A DNA stretch of 39,971 nt, taken from positions 1 to 39,971 of the forward strand of contig CAMBGJ010000006.1 in assembly GCA_945865805.1 (NCBI GenBank). Direction: 5' to 3'. The notes under the pieces were generated by a model that saw nothing but the letters and a program-made list of their open reading frames with translations, was not told the DNA's origin and did no database searches. Positions 15,122 to 22,389 of this stretch are shown here, in pieces. How positions within the stretch are numbered: the first letter of the stretch is position 1; the number at the start of each line of letters is the position of its first letter. Origin of the DNA: Bordetella parapertussis (GTDB lineage Bacteria > Pseudomonadota > Gammaproteobacteria > Burkholderiales > SG8-41). Both the position numbers and the translations under genes were made by a program.

Positions 15122-15568
15122 ATGCGGTATTGGTTGATGAAATCCGAGCCGGAGGCGTACAGCATCGATATGCTCGCCAAAGACAAAACCACCCCCTGGA
15201 CCGGCATCCGTAACTATCAGGCGCGCAACTTCATGCGCGACCAGATGAGCAAGGGCGACCAGGTCTTGTTCTACCACTCCAACTGCGAGCCGCCGGGTAT
15301 CGTCGGCATCGCCGAGGTATGTAAGCTGGCTTACCCGGACGAAACCCAATTCGACCGAAAAAGCAAATATTTCGACGCAAAGGCCACGCCTGACAACCCG
15401 CGCTGGCTGCACGTGGATATCAAATTCGTCAAGAAACTGCGGATGATCAGCCTCGACGAATTGCGCCAGAACAAAGCGCTGGCGCATATGCGCATCCTCG
15501 CGCGCGGCAACCGGCTGTCGATCACGCCGGTGGATCCGGCGGAGTGGGAAACCATATTAAAACTCTAA
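15122..15568 (+). CDS. EVE domain-containing protein
   Basis: This 148-residue protein is a single EVE domain, a PUA-like fold related to human THYN1 and thought to recognise modified bases in DNA or RNA. MRYWLMKSEPEAYSI at the N-terminus, WTGIRNYQARNFMRDQM (about 24-40) and GDQVLFYHSNCEPPGIVGIAEV (about 43-65) are the family signatures. The ATG at 15122 has gggagag upstream; the frame is open further 5' but runs through the 6S terminator. Its location next to ssrS is conserved. Known EVE proteins often travel with restriction or defence genes, but here the context is the housekeeping zapA-ssrS locus. Confidence 0.92.
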   Translation: MRYWLMKSEPEAYSIDMLAKDKTTPWTGIRNYQARNFMRDQMSKGDQVLFYHSNCEPPGIVGIAEVCKLAYPDETQFDRKSKYFDAKATPDNPRWLHVDIKFVKKLRMISLDELRQNKALAHMRILARGNRLSITPVDPAEWETILKL

Positions 15569-15584
15569 CCCTGGCGTCAACACC

Positions 15585-15683
15585 CACCGCAGAGGCGCAA
15601 AGACGCAAAGGCAACGCAAAGAACCCCAAAGGTATTTGGGGTTTTTCTTCGCGGCAGTTCTTCGCGTCTTTGCGCCTTTGCGG
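15585..15683. repeat. Long intergenic palindrome (CCGCAGA variant) containing a terminator
   Basis: The left arm (accgcagaggcgcaaagacg...) and the right arm (...cttcgcgtctttgcgc..., ending cggt) are inverted copies with a few mismatches. At the centre, 15623-15646 carries ACCCCAAA/TTTGGGGT followed by TTTTTC, a good Rho-independent terminator. The element therefore probably ends the EVE transcript before the amidohydrolase gene. Confidence 0.85.
15623..15646 (+). terminator. Rho-independent terminator nested in palindrome
   Basis: An 8-bp stem ACCCCAAA/TTTGGGGT with GGTA loop is followed by TTTTTC. It forms the centre of the larger palindrome downstream of the EVE gene. Confidence 0.8.
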
Positions 15684-15704
15684 TCAAGCTTTTAAGGAAT
15701 CACC

Positions 15705-16700
15705 ATGACCCCGCCGATAAAAACCATAGACACCCACGCGCATTATTTCCCGCAGGCGTATATTGATCTGGTGGCCAAACACGGCCATCGCGTTGGCACC
15801 ACCGTTAGCGAAGCCAGCGGCGCCACCTTTATCCAGGTCGGGTTGAATTTGCGCACCGGCCCCATCACGGCGGAATTTATCGACCTCGATAAACGCCTCA
15901 AACTCATGGACGCGCAAGGCGTGGGCATGCACGCGTTATCGCTCACGCAGCCGATGGTCTATTGGGCCGATGACGACCTGGGTGTGCAGCTCAGCATGGC
16001 CTACAACGACGCCATCAGCGCCGCGCATCAAGCGCATCCGCATCGATTTATCGGCTTTGCCTGCCTGCCGATGCAAAACCCCAGGCTCGCACTGGAAGAA
16101 CTGGAACGTGCCGCCAAATTGCCCGGCATCAAAGGCGTTTATCTCGCCACCGGCATCCGCGATCGCGAACTCTCCGATCGCAGCTTCTTCCCCGTCTATG
16201 CGCGTTGCGAAGCGCTCGGGCTGCCGATTTTTCTGCACCCGATGATGATCAACAACGAGCGCATGAAACAGTTTTACCTCGTCAACATCTGCGGCAACCC
16301 ATTCGAAACCGCACTCGCCGCCTGCCATCTGATTTTCGGCGGCGTACTCGATGCCTTCCCCAAACTGGAAATCAGCCTGCCGCACGCGGGCGGCGCGCTG
16401 CCCATCCTGCGCGGGCGCATGGATCGTGGTTTTGTGATCCGCGCCGAGTGTAAACACCTGCCGCGTCCGCCGAGCGAGTATCTCAAACGCTTCATCTACG
16501 ACACCATCAGCTACAACGAAGACATTCTCGAATATCTGGTCAAACTCGTGGGGATAGATCGCATCATGATGGGCAGCGATTATTGTTTTGATATTGCGTA
16601 TGAGGAACCGGCGAAATTTGTCGAAGGCGTAAAGTCGCTCAACGGTGAACAAAAGCAGCAGATACTCTGGAACAACGCAGCGAAGCTATTGAAACTTTAA
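15705..16700 (+). CDS. Amidohydrolase, ACMSD-like TIM-barrel metal enzyme
   Basis: This 331-residue protein belongs to the amidohydrolase_2 family that includes 2-amino-3-carboxymuconate semialdehyde decarboxylase and gamma-resorcylate decarboxylase. Metal ligands are visible: the HxH of DTHAHYFP (H11, H13), the strand-5 His in IFLHPMM (H178), a later His in SLPHAGGALP, and the Asp in MMGSDYCFD (D292). Members decarboxylate or hydrolyse ring-cleavage products and hydroxybenzoates. The start has a good aaggaa Shine-Dalgarno. A second, divergent family member follows, separated by a large palindrome, so both may act in one aromatic pathway. The substrate is unknown. Confidence 0.87.
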   Translation: MTPPIKTIDTHAHYFPQAYIDLVAKHGHRVGTTVSEASGATFIQVGLNLRTGPITAEFIDLDKRLKLMDAQGVGMHALSLTQPMVYWADDDLGVQLSMAYNDAISAAHQAHPHRFIGFACLPMQNPRLALEELERAAKLPGIKGVYLATGIRDRELSDRSFFPVYARCEALGLPIFLHPMMINNERMKQFYLVNICGNPFETALAACHLIFGGVLDAFPKLEISLPHAGGALPILRGRMDRGFVIRAECKHLPRPPSEYLKRFIYDTISYNEDILEYLVKLVGIDRIMMGSDYCFDIAYEEPAKFVEGVKSLNGEQKQQILWNNAAKLLKL

Positions 16701-16706
16701 GAATGT

Positions 16707-16793
16707 GTAGGTAGGCGGTGAGCGCAGCGAACCCCAACGATGGCGGTGCATCGCCACGAACGTTGGGGTTCGCTGCGCTCACAGCCTACCTAC
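16707..16793. repeat. 87-base near-perfect palindrome between amidohydrolase genes
   Basis: Two 33-base arms (16707-16739 and 16761-16793) pair almost completely. The outer part is GTAGGTAGGC, the inner part CGAACCCCAACG, and a small inner hairpin TGGCG/CGCCA lies between them. The sequence is unrelated to the CCACAGA family. It would form a very stable RNA hairpin or DNA cruciform. Confidence 0.9.
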
Positions 16794-16828
16794 GGATAAA
16801 GAATTGAACACTTGATCGGAGGAAAGCC

Positions 16829-17872
16829 ATGACTGTTATTCACGATTCCCTAACGCACAACCTGCCGCGCCGCCGCCTACTCGCAGGCATGACCGCGCTA
16901 GGCGCAAGCGCTCTGCTACCGGGCTGCCAAACCGCCGCCACCAGCATCCCCGGCCAGCCGCACCGCATCGACGTGCACCATCACTATGTGCCCGCGCCCT
17001 ATGTGGCAGCGATGAAGGCAAACAAATTACGCCCAGTGCAGTGGTCGGTGCAAATGTCGCTCGAAGAATTGGACAAGAGCGGCATCGCCACCGGCATGAT
17101 CAGCCCGCCGCCGCCGGGCATCACCTTTGGCGACCCAGCTTTCCGCCGCAAGCTCGCGCGCGACATCAACGAGGCCGGCGCGAAAATGGCCAGCGATCAT
17201 CCCAAGCGCTTTCGCCTGCTCGCCACGCTGCCGTTTGCCAGCGTCGAAGACAGCCTGGCGGAAATCGCCTATGCCTACGACACGCTAAAGGCCGACGGCA
17301 TCTCGCTGATGACCAGCTACAACGGCAAATACTTAGGCGATCCCAGCCACTGGCCGATCCTCGAAGAACTCAACCGCCGCAAAGCCGTGGTCTACACCCA
17401 CCCGACAACACCGGCGTGCTGCGGCGGCTTGCAACCGTTTGTGTCGATCAACGCCATCGAAGGCCCGGTGGACACCACGCGCACCATGGTGAGTCTGATG
17501 TTCCAGGGGGGTGCCGCAAAATTTCCTGACATCCAATGGATTTTCTCGCACAGCGGCGGCGTCACGCCCTTCCTGCTGTCGCGCTACCAGCGCGAAGAAG
17601 TCGAAAAAGACTTCAAAGCAGCAATGCCGCGCGGGGTCATGCACGAACTGCGTAAATTTCATTACGACACCGCGCAGGGGCATCACGAAGGCGCGCTGAA
17701 AGCGTTGCTCGCCATCATTCCTACGTCTCAAGTGCTTTTTGGCACCGACTATCCGTTTTGGGATGGGCGCAAGGTTACGGGGGATTTGGTGAAGGGTGGG
17801 CTGAGTGCTTCTGATCTGATGGCGATTGATCGGGGAAATGCGCTGCGCTTGTTTCCGGGTTTGAAGGCGTGA
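16829..17872 (+). CDS. Exported amidohydrolase (Tat-type lipoprotein signal)
   Basis: This 347-residue protein is an amidohydrolase_2/ACMSD-like enzyme with an N-terminal export signal. RRR at 14-16 followed by a hydrophobic run and LLPGC (C33) suggests Tat export and lipid attachment. Metal ligands are H50 and H52 in IDVHHHYVP, the His in VVYTHPTTPACC, the His in FSHSGG, and D307 in FGTDYPFWDG. Enzymes of this type hydrolyse or decarboxylate aromatic-derived acids. A periplasmic location is unusual for the family and would suit processing of an incoming substrate. The start has a strong ggaggaaa Shine-Dalgarno. It follows a cytoplasmic paralogue. Confidence 0.85.
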   Translation: MTVIHDSLTHNLPRRRLLAGMTALGASALLPGCQTAATSIPGQPHRIDVHHHYVPAPYVAAMKANKLRPVQWSVQMSLEELDKSGIATGMISPPPPGITFGDPAFRRKLARDINEAGAKMASDHPKRFRLLATLPFASVEDSLAEIAYAYDTLKADGISLMTSYNGKYLGDPSHWPILEELNRRKAVVYTHPTTPACCGGLQPFVSINAIEGPVDTTRTMVSLMFQGGAAKFPDIQWIFSHSGGVTPFLLSRYQREEVEKDFKAAMPRGVMHELRKFHYDTAQGHHEGALKALLAIIPTSQVLFGTDYPFWDGRKVTGDLVKGGLSASDLMAIDRGNALRLFPGLKA

Positions 17873-17887
17873 CTCGACGAGCCGTCG

Positions 17888-18190
17888 TTATCGCCTGATT
17901 TTGTCGCGGCGCGGACCACGGATGTGCAGCGCATGGACCGCCGCTGCCGCTTTATCCACTTCGTAAATGACCCGATAGAGATAGGGTTTGCGCCCGTGCA
18001 GTAGCTGCCGCAGGCCCGCGTTTTCGGGCACGCGCGTACCCCGCTGCGGCAGGTTCTAAAGGCTGAATATCGCCTGTTCCAGGCGTTCGAATCACTGTGC
18101 CGCCTGCGCTGACGAAGCAGCCTCAATGCGGGCGTAGATATGATCAAGGTCGCGTAGCGCGCGGTTGGTAAGCCTAACGTGCCAAACCAC
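17888..18190 (-). pseudogene. ParE/RelE-type toxin gene with two in-frame stops
   Basis: On the minus strand from a GTG at 18190, overlapping the antitoxin gene end by 17 bases, a 100-codon frame encodes a recognisable RelE/ParE toxin: VWHVRLTNRALRDLDHIYAR, then LRQLLHGRKPYLYRVIYEVD and VHALHIRGPRRDKIRR. Two stops interrupt it: TGA at 18092-18094, where the family has Trp (xxAQ-W-FERLE), and TAG at 18056-18058, one base from a Glu codon (SL-E-NLPQRGTRVPE). No frameshift is needed to read across, so decay is by point mutation only. The toxin would not be made in full. Confidence 0.87.
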
Positions 18191-18461
18191 GATCACGCCG
18201 GAATGCGGTTAATGCCGTACGTGCATCATGCATGCGTCCGCTTTTAACATCATCGCGACCCTGCCGGATACCTTCCAACACATCAGCCTGTGCCGCGATA
18301 TCGAGCAGCCGCTGATAGGCGGCGGCATCCTGCACCACTGCGGCAGCCTTGCCGTTGACCGTGAGCGCCATTGGCCGCTGGGGTTTTTTAAGGCGCTGCA
18401 GGAACGCCGCCGAATGGTTGCGGAAGGTGGTGAGCGCCTGTATGTCCTCGGTAATATCCAT
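18174..18461 (-). CDS. Phd/YefM-family antitoxin
   Basis: This 95-residue protein has the Phd/YefM layout: an N-terminal DNA-binding fold (MDITEDIQALTTFRNHSAAF, LTVNGKAAAVVQDAAAYQRL) and a C-terminal tail (GIRQGRDDVKSGR...) that would wrap the toxin. It binds its own promoter and neutralises a ParE/RelE partner. An AGGAG Shine-Dalgarno lies 11 bases before the start. The downstream toxin gene overlaps it but carries two stop codons, so this is now an orphan antitoxin. It is divergent from the second TA locus, and the shared 280-base region probably holds both operators. Confidence 0.87.
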   Translation of the reverse strand: MDITEDIQALTTFRNHSAAFLQRLKKPQRPMALTVNGKAAAVVQDAAAYQRLLDIAAQADVLEGIRQGRDDVKSGRMHDARTALTAFRRDRGLAR

Positions 18462-18741
18462 GGCCGGTAGCTCCTTTTAAAGTACCGATAAAGGTATCGT
18501 TCGACTTACCGGCGAGCAAGGATAAATCGCCTACGGACAAATGCTACGAATCTGGACCTGCCTTCGCGCGTTCTGCGGAAACCATGTAAGCATTTGTTTT
18601 TATTGATAATTATTTTCTATGCCTCCGTTGGACAGCGATGGTCGTCAATTCATCTTTTGGTGGGCGCACGAATTAACCGCGATTATTAGTCGCCCGGAAT
18701 TACGTTAATATGACGTTTGTTTTAACCTAATGGAGCGCCCC
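18462..18741. promoter_or_regulatory. Divergent control region of two TA loci
   Basis: This 280-base gap separates the Phd-like antitoxin (minus) and the AbrB-like antitoxin (plus). Its plus-proximal part is AT-rich, with ACGTTAATATGACGT at 18702-18716, in which two ACGT boxes flank TAATATG, a plausible autoregulation site. An IHF-like motif (copy B) lies at 18587. No confident -35/-10 pair was identified. Confidence 0.4.
18587..18620 (+). repeat. IHF-site-like AT-rich motif (copy B)
   Basis: TAAGCATTTGTTTTTA, identical over 16 bases to copy A at 10567, is followed by ttgataattattttc. It lies midway between two divergent antitoxin genes, a typical place for an architectural IHF site. Confidence 0.5.
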
Positions 18742-18966
18742 ATGCACTCCCTCAAACTCACTCAAATCGGCAATTCCGTCGGTGTTATTTTACCGAAGGA
18801 GATGCTCGCGCGGCTGAAGCTTGCAAAAGGTGACACGGTCTTCATGACCGAAACCCCGGAAGGCTGTGCGCTGACGCCTTACGACCCTGCGCTTGAGGAA
18901 CAACTGGTTGCGGGGCGCGAATTCATGCGCGAGTTTCGCGATACGTTTCATCAGCTTGCGAAATAG
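18742..18966 (+). CDS. AbrB/MazE-family antitoxin
   Basis: This 74-residue protein starts MHSLKLTQIGNSVGVILPKE, the swapped-hairpin AbrB/SpoVT fold used by MazE-like and Doc-partner antitoxins. The C-terminal tail (LEEQLVAGREFMREFRDTF) is the usual toxin-binding extension. ATG 18742 is preferred over the in-frame ATG at 18730 because ggag lies at 18732-18735. The doc gene starts 3 bases after its stop. The protein should neutralise Doc and repress the operon. Confidence 0.9.
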   Translation: MHSLKLTQIGNSVGVILPKEMLARLKLAKGDTVFMTETPEGCALTPYDPALEEQLVAGREFMREFRDTFHQLAK

Positions 18967-18969
18967 CGC

Positions 18970-19332
18970 GTGAGTTGGCGATGGGTCAACCGGCAAGCGC
19001 TGCTGTTATTGCATGCCGAAAGCCTGGCCGAACATGGCGGCGCAACCGGATTGCGCGACGCGGGGTTGCTTGATTCTGCGTTGGCGCCGGCGCAAATTCT
19101 TGTAGCCTATGGTCAGGGTCAGCCAGATTACGCGCAGTTGGCCGCCGCCTACGGATTAGGTTTAGCAAAAAACTACGCGTTTGTCGATGGCAACAAGCGC
19201 GCGGCTTTTCTGGCGACGGGCTTATTCCTCGCTCTTAACGGTTATCGCCTGAAGTCCACACAGGCTGATGCCACGCTCACCGTGCTCGCACTTGCCGCAG
19301 GGGAGATTGACGAAGCGGCATTTGCGACCTGA
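18970..19332 (+). CDS. doc: Doc-family (Fic-fold) toxin with altered Fic motif
   Basis: This 120-residue protein is a death-on-curing toxin. Doc of phage P1 phosphorylates EF-Tu through a Fic-like site with consensus HxFxDxNKR. Here the motif reads NYAFVDGNKRAAF (about 68-80), with Tyr at the position of the catalytic His (Y69) while F, D, G, N, K and R are kept. HAESLAEHGGATGLRDAGLLDSAL at the N-terminus is typical Doc sequence. The GTG start at 18970 sits 3 bases after the antitoxin stop, so the two are coupled. The His to Tyr change (one base, CAC to TAC) may weaken or abolish activity. Confidence 0.88.
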   Translation: MSWRWVNRQALLLLHAESLAEHGGATGLRDAGLLDSALAPAQILVAYGQGQPDYAQLAAAYGLGLAKNYAFVDGNKRAAFLATGLFLALNGYRLKSTQADATLTVLALAAGEIDEAAFAT

Positions 19333-19443
19333 ATACGCGAGCATAGCGTCAAGCGATAGCGCGACTGACCATGCGGGAATTTAACCCTTGTATATTCGTC
19401 GTTACCCCTATGTAAAACCAGTTAATCCGTCGAAAGCGAAACC

Positions 19444-21105
19444 ATGACCACCGATACCAAACTGCACGTCTACGATGTTCTCGCCAAGTCCTTCATCCAG
19501 GAAGGCGTGACAACCTGTTTTACGTTGATGGGTGACGCCAACATGAACTGGGCGTCGAAACTGGCGCAGCAAGGGTGCCGCATGGTCTACGTGCGGCACG
19601 AGCACTGCGCGGCTGCCGCAGCTATGGCTTACGCGCGCAAGACGGGGGACGTGGGTGTTGCCACCGTTACCTGCGGGCCGGGTGTCACGCAATTGATCAC
19701 GGCGCTGCCGGCGGCGGTGCGCGCGCATTTGCCGATGGTGGTGTTTGCCGGTGAATCGCCGATCAAGATGGGTTGGTACAACCAGATGATTAATCAGGGG
19801 CCGATCATCGAGGCCACGGGCGCGGCCTACTATCCGCTGCACTTGCCCGAGCGCATGCCGATTGCGATACGCGATGCATTTTTGCAGGCACGGCGCGAAC
19901 GGCGCCCGGTGGTGATCGGTGTACCGTTTGATTTGCAGGAGCGCCCGTGGGTCGGGCCGGAGAATTTACCGACGCCCTCGGCGCAAATCATGCCACGTCT
20001 GTCGCCGATACCGCCGCACCCGGATGACTTGGCGCAGGCCGCGCAACTGGTGGCATCGTCCGAGCGGGTGGTAATTTTTGCCGGCCTCGGCGCGGTTGAA
20101 GCCAAGGCTGCACCGGCGTGCCGGACGCTGGCCGCCAAAACGGGCGCGCTGCTCACCACCTCGCTGCCTGCGCGTGGGCTATTTCACGACGACCCCTATT
20201 GCATTGGCATCTCCGGCAGCTTCTCGACCGAAGTGGGGCTTGAATATATTGCACAGGCCGACCTAGTGATTGTGGTGGGCGGCTCGCTGGCGTTTCACGT
20301 CGGCGGCGGCGGTCAACTCTGGCGCAAGGCGCAGATGCTGCACATCGACATCGATCCTGTTGCAGTGAACCAGGGTCAGGAAGTCGCGCGCCACCACCTG
20401 CGTGCCGACGCGCGGCTGGGCGTCGAGGCGCTAACCAAGGCCATCCCGGATCGCAATAACAAGTGGCGCACCGAGGCGATGGCCACGCGCATCCGCGACA
20501 CTAAGGCGGACAACCATGTATTCGAAGTCGAGCCGGGGCTGCTCGATCCGCGCGAAGTGATCGCCACACTCGAAAAAGCCTTGCCCAAGGATTGGGAGCT
20601 GGTGAATTCCGGCGGGCATTGCTCGTGGTTCTTCGCGCAGATGCCGTCGCGCCCGCAAGAGCGCTTTCTCACCATCCGCGAGTTTGGCGCGATCGGCAAC
20701 GGCACTTCATTCGCCATGGGCGTGGCGGCAGCTCGGCCCGATAAGACGGTAGTGCTGTTCGATGGCGATGGCAGTTTGATCATGCATATCCAGGAACTTG
20801 AAACCATCAAACGTCACGGGCTGAACATACTGATCGTGCTGCTTAACGACGGTGCCTACGGCTCCGAGGTGCACAAGCTGCGCTCGGAAGGCTTGCCCGA
20901 CACCGGCTCCGTGTTTGGCCGCCCCGATTTCGCCGCCATTGCGCGCGGCTTCGGGCTGGAAGGAAAAACGTTCACCAGCGTCGCTGATCTACCCAAGATG
21001 GTGGACGAGTTCGCCAAGAAGGGCGGCGCAGCGGTGTGGGATTTTCACGTCTCGGATCGAGTGGTGTCGCCAACGATCCGCAAGGCGCATCCGGCCAAGC
21101 ACTAG
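19444..21105 (+). CDS. Thiamine-diphosphate-dependent enzyme (acetolactate synthase-like)
   Basis: This 553-residue protein has the three-domain layout of the POX/AHAS family. The N-terminal pyrimidine-binding domain keeps the catalytic Glu (E53, in VYVRHEHCAAAAA). The central domain (about 195-330) carries VIFAGLGAVEAKAA. The C-terminal domain has the ThDP-magnesium motif, GDGS at 441-444 followed by LNDGAYGSE from 467. Such enzymes decarboxylate 2-oxo acids or join or split carbon chains, for example benzoylformate decarboxylase, oxalyl-CoA decarboxylase and acetolactate synthase. No small regulatory subunit is adjacent, so a catabolic decarboxylase or lyase is more likely than branched-chain synthesis. 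It stands alone and converges on the M20 peptidase gene. Confidence 0.87.
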   Translation: MTTDTKLHVYDVLAKSFIQEGVTTCFTLMGDANMNWASKLAQQGCRMVYVRHEHCAAAAAMAYARKTGDVGVATVTCGPGVTQLITALPAAVRAHLPMVVFAGESPIKMGWYNQMINQGPIIEATGAAYYPLHLPERMPIAIRDAFLQARRERRPVVIGVPFDLQERPWVGPENLPTPSAQIMPRLSPIPPHPDDLAQAAQLVASSERVVIFAGLGAVEAKAAPACRTLAAKTGALLTTSLPARGLFHDDPYCIGISGSFSTEVGLEYIAQADLVIVVGGSLAFHVGGGGQLWRKAQMLHIDIDPVAVNQGQEVARHHLRADARLGVEALTKAIPDRNNKWRTEAMATRIRDTKADNHVFEVEPGLLDPREVIATLEKALPKDWELVNSGGHCSWFFAQMPSRPQERFLTIREFGAIGNGTSFAMGVAAARPDKTVVLFDGDGSLIMHIQELETIKRHGLNILIVLLNDGAYGSEVHKLRSEGLPDTGSVFGRPDFAAIARGFGLEGKTFTSVADLPKMVDEFAKKGGAAVWDFHVSDRVVSPTIRKAHPAKH

Positions 21106-21127
21106 GCGTAGAACTCAGCGGTTTCAG

Positions 21128-21158
21128 GCGCGGCCCATCGCAACAAGGTGGGCCGCGC
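21128..21158. terminator. Hairpin between convergent genes
   Basis: GCGCGGCCCA and TGGGCCGCGC form a perfect 10-bp stem around an 11-base loop, in the 61-base gap between the ThDP enzyme and the M20 peptidase genes. There is no T-tract, so any terminator function is uncertain. Confidence 0.5.
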
Positions 21159-21166
21159 GCAGTTGG

Positions 21167-22339
21167 CTACGCCGCCGTCGTATCCCAAGCCAGATCGCGC
21201 AACAAACCATGCAGGAACTGTAGCCGCAGCGGCAACGTCGATACCACGATGTGCTCATGCAAGGTATGCGCGCCATCGCCTTCTGCGCCCAGACCGTCCA
21301 GCGTCGGCACGCCGAATGCTGCGGTGAAATTGCCGTCGCTGCCGCCGCCGGTGAGCGGCACTTCGCCGAGATCAAAACCGGTCGCGCGGGCGACACGTTG
21401 CGCGCGCTCGAACAGCGCCTGCACGCGCTTTGAGCGTTCAAACGGCGGGCGGTTGATATTGGCTTCGATTTCCAGCCTGACGCCATCGATCACCGGCGTC
21501 AGTGCCTTGACGGCGGCCACCAGACGCTCCGCTTGCGCCTGGGTGACCACGCGAAAATCTGCGATCAGGCTCGCCCGCTCCGGCACCACGTTGCGGTTGG
21601 TGCCGCCGTCGATGCGTCCGACGCTGAGCGTCAGTCCCTCGTCGTAGTTGGTCATGGCGTCGAGTGCTAATGCCTGATGCGCGATCTCGCGTATCGCGCT
21701 GCGGCCTTTGGCGTGATCGGTGCCGGCATGCGAAGGCACGCCGATGGCCGTCATGCGGATTTCGCCGGTGCCCTTGCGGCTGGTCACGCAATGGCCGCCG
21801 GTGCGCGCGGGTTCCGCGACCAGGGTGAACGCCGCTTTGCGCGCGAATTGTTCGATGGTGGCACGCGACAATCGGCTGCCGCTTTCTTCGTCGGGCACCA
21901 GCAGCAGTTCCACCGGGCGCGCGGGCTGCCGCTCGCGGTAGAGTGCCGCCATCGCCTGCAGCGCAAGATAGCCGCCGGCCTTCATGTCATACGTGCCGGG
22001 CCCGAACAGCTTGTCGCTCTCGATACGCACGCGGTTGCGCTCGGTGGTGCCGATCGGATGTACCGTGTCGTAATGTGCGAGCACCAGCACGGCTTGTTCG
22101 TTGCTTTGATTGCTTTCACTGTTGGCGCGAATCCGCACCAGCGGCTGTTGGGTGTTGGCGACCGGAATCAGCTCGACAGAAAGCCCGGCTTGCCGCGCCT
22201 GATGCGACGCGAGTTCCGCGAATTCCTGCAAGCGCGGCACGTCGTTGGGCGGGGTTTCCAGTGACACCCACTCGCGAATTCCCGCTACCAACTGATCGAC
22301 CGTGATGCTGGCCAGAGGCGTTGCCTGAGTCATGAGCAT
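21167..22339 (-). CDS. M20-family metallopeptidase (CPG2-like carboxypeptidase)
   Basis: This 390-residue protein resembles glutamate carboxypeptidase CPG2, a di-zinc enzyme. Zinc-site residues are H89 (VLAHYDTV), D118 (GTYDMKAGG), the catalytic base E151 and ligand E152 (VPDEESGS), E176 (LVAEPAR) and the C-terminal AHTLHEH (about 357-363). The lid/dimerisation domain spans about 190-300. It would cleave C-terminal Glu or an N-acyl amino acid. No signal peptide is seen, so it is probably cytoplasmic. ATG 22339 and an in-frame ATG at 22333 are equally possible. A dienelactone hydrolase gene lies just upstream on the same strand. Confidence 0.88.
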   Translation of the reverse strand: MLMTQATPLASITVDQLVAGIREWVSLETPPNDVPRLQEFAELASHQARQAGLSVELIPVANTQQPLVRIRANSESNQSNEQAVLVLAHYDTVHPIGTTERNRVRIESDKLFGPGTYDMKAGGYLALQAMAALYRERQPARPVELLLVPDEESGSRLSRATIEQFARKAAFTLVAEPARTGGHCVTSRKGTGEIRMTAIGVPSHAGTDHAKGRSAIREIAHQALALDAMTNYDEGLTLSVGRIDGGTNRNVVPERASLIADFRVVTQAQAERLVAAVKALTPVIDGVRLEIEANINRPPFERSKRVQALFERAQRVARATGFDLGEVPLTGGGSDGNFTAAFGVPTLDGLGAEGDGAHTLHEHIVVSTLPLRLQFLHGLLRDLAWDTTAA

Positions 22340-22354
22340 GCTCCTGAGAATAGA

Positions 22355-22382
22355 TAACTAATTGATTTAATTGATATATTTC
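22355..22382 (+). repeat. IHF-site-like AT-rich motif (copy E)
   Basis: TAACTAATTGATT fits the inverse complement of the IHF consensus (YAA-N4-TTGATW) exactly and is followed by taattgatatattt. It fills the 50-base gap between the dienelactone hydrolase and M20 peptidase genes. Confidence 0.55.
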
Positions 22383-22389
22383 AAGCCGC

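Noticed and set aside
17749-18147. A 132-codon minus-strand frame over the toxin region and the end of the amidohydrolase gene.
   Set aside because: It is in a different frame from the toxin, has no family resemblance and overlaps a real gene on the other strand.
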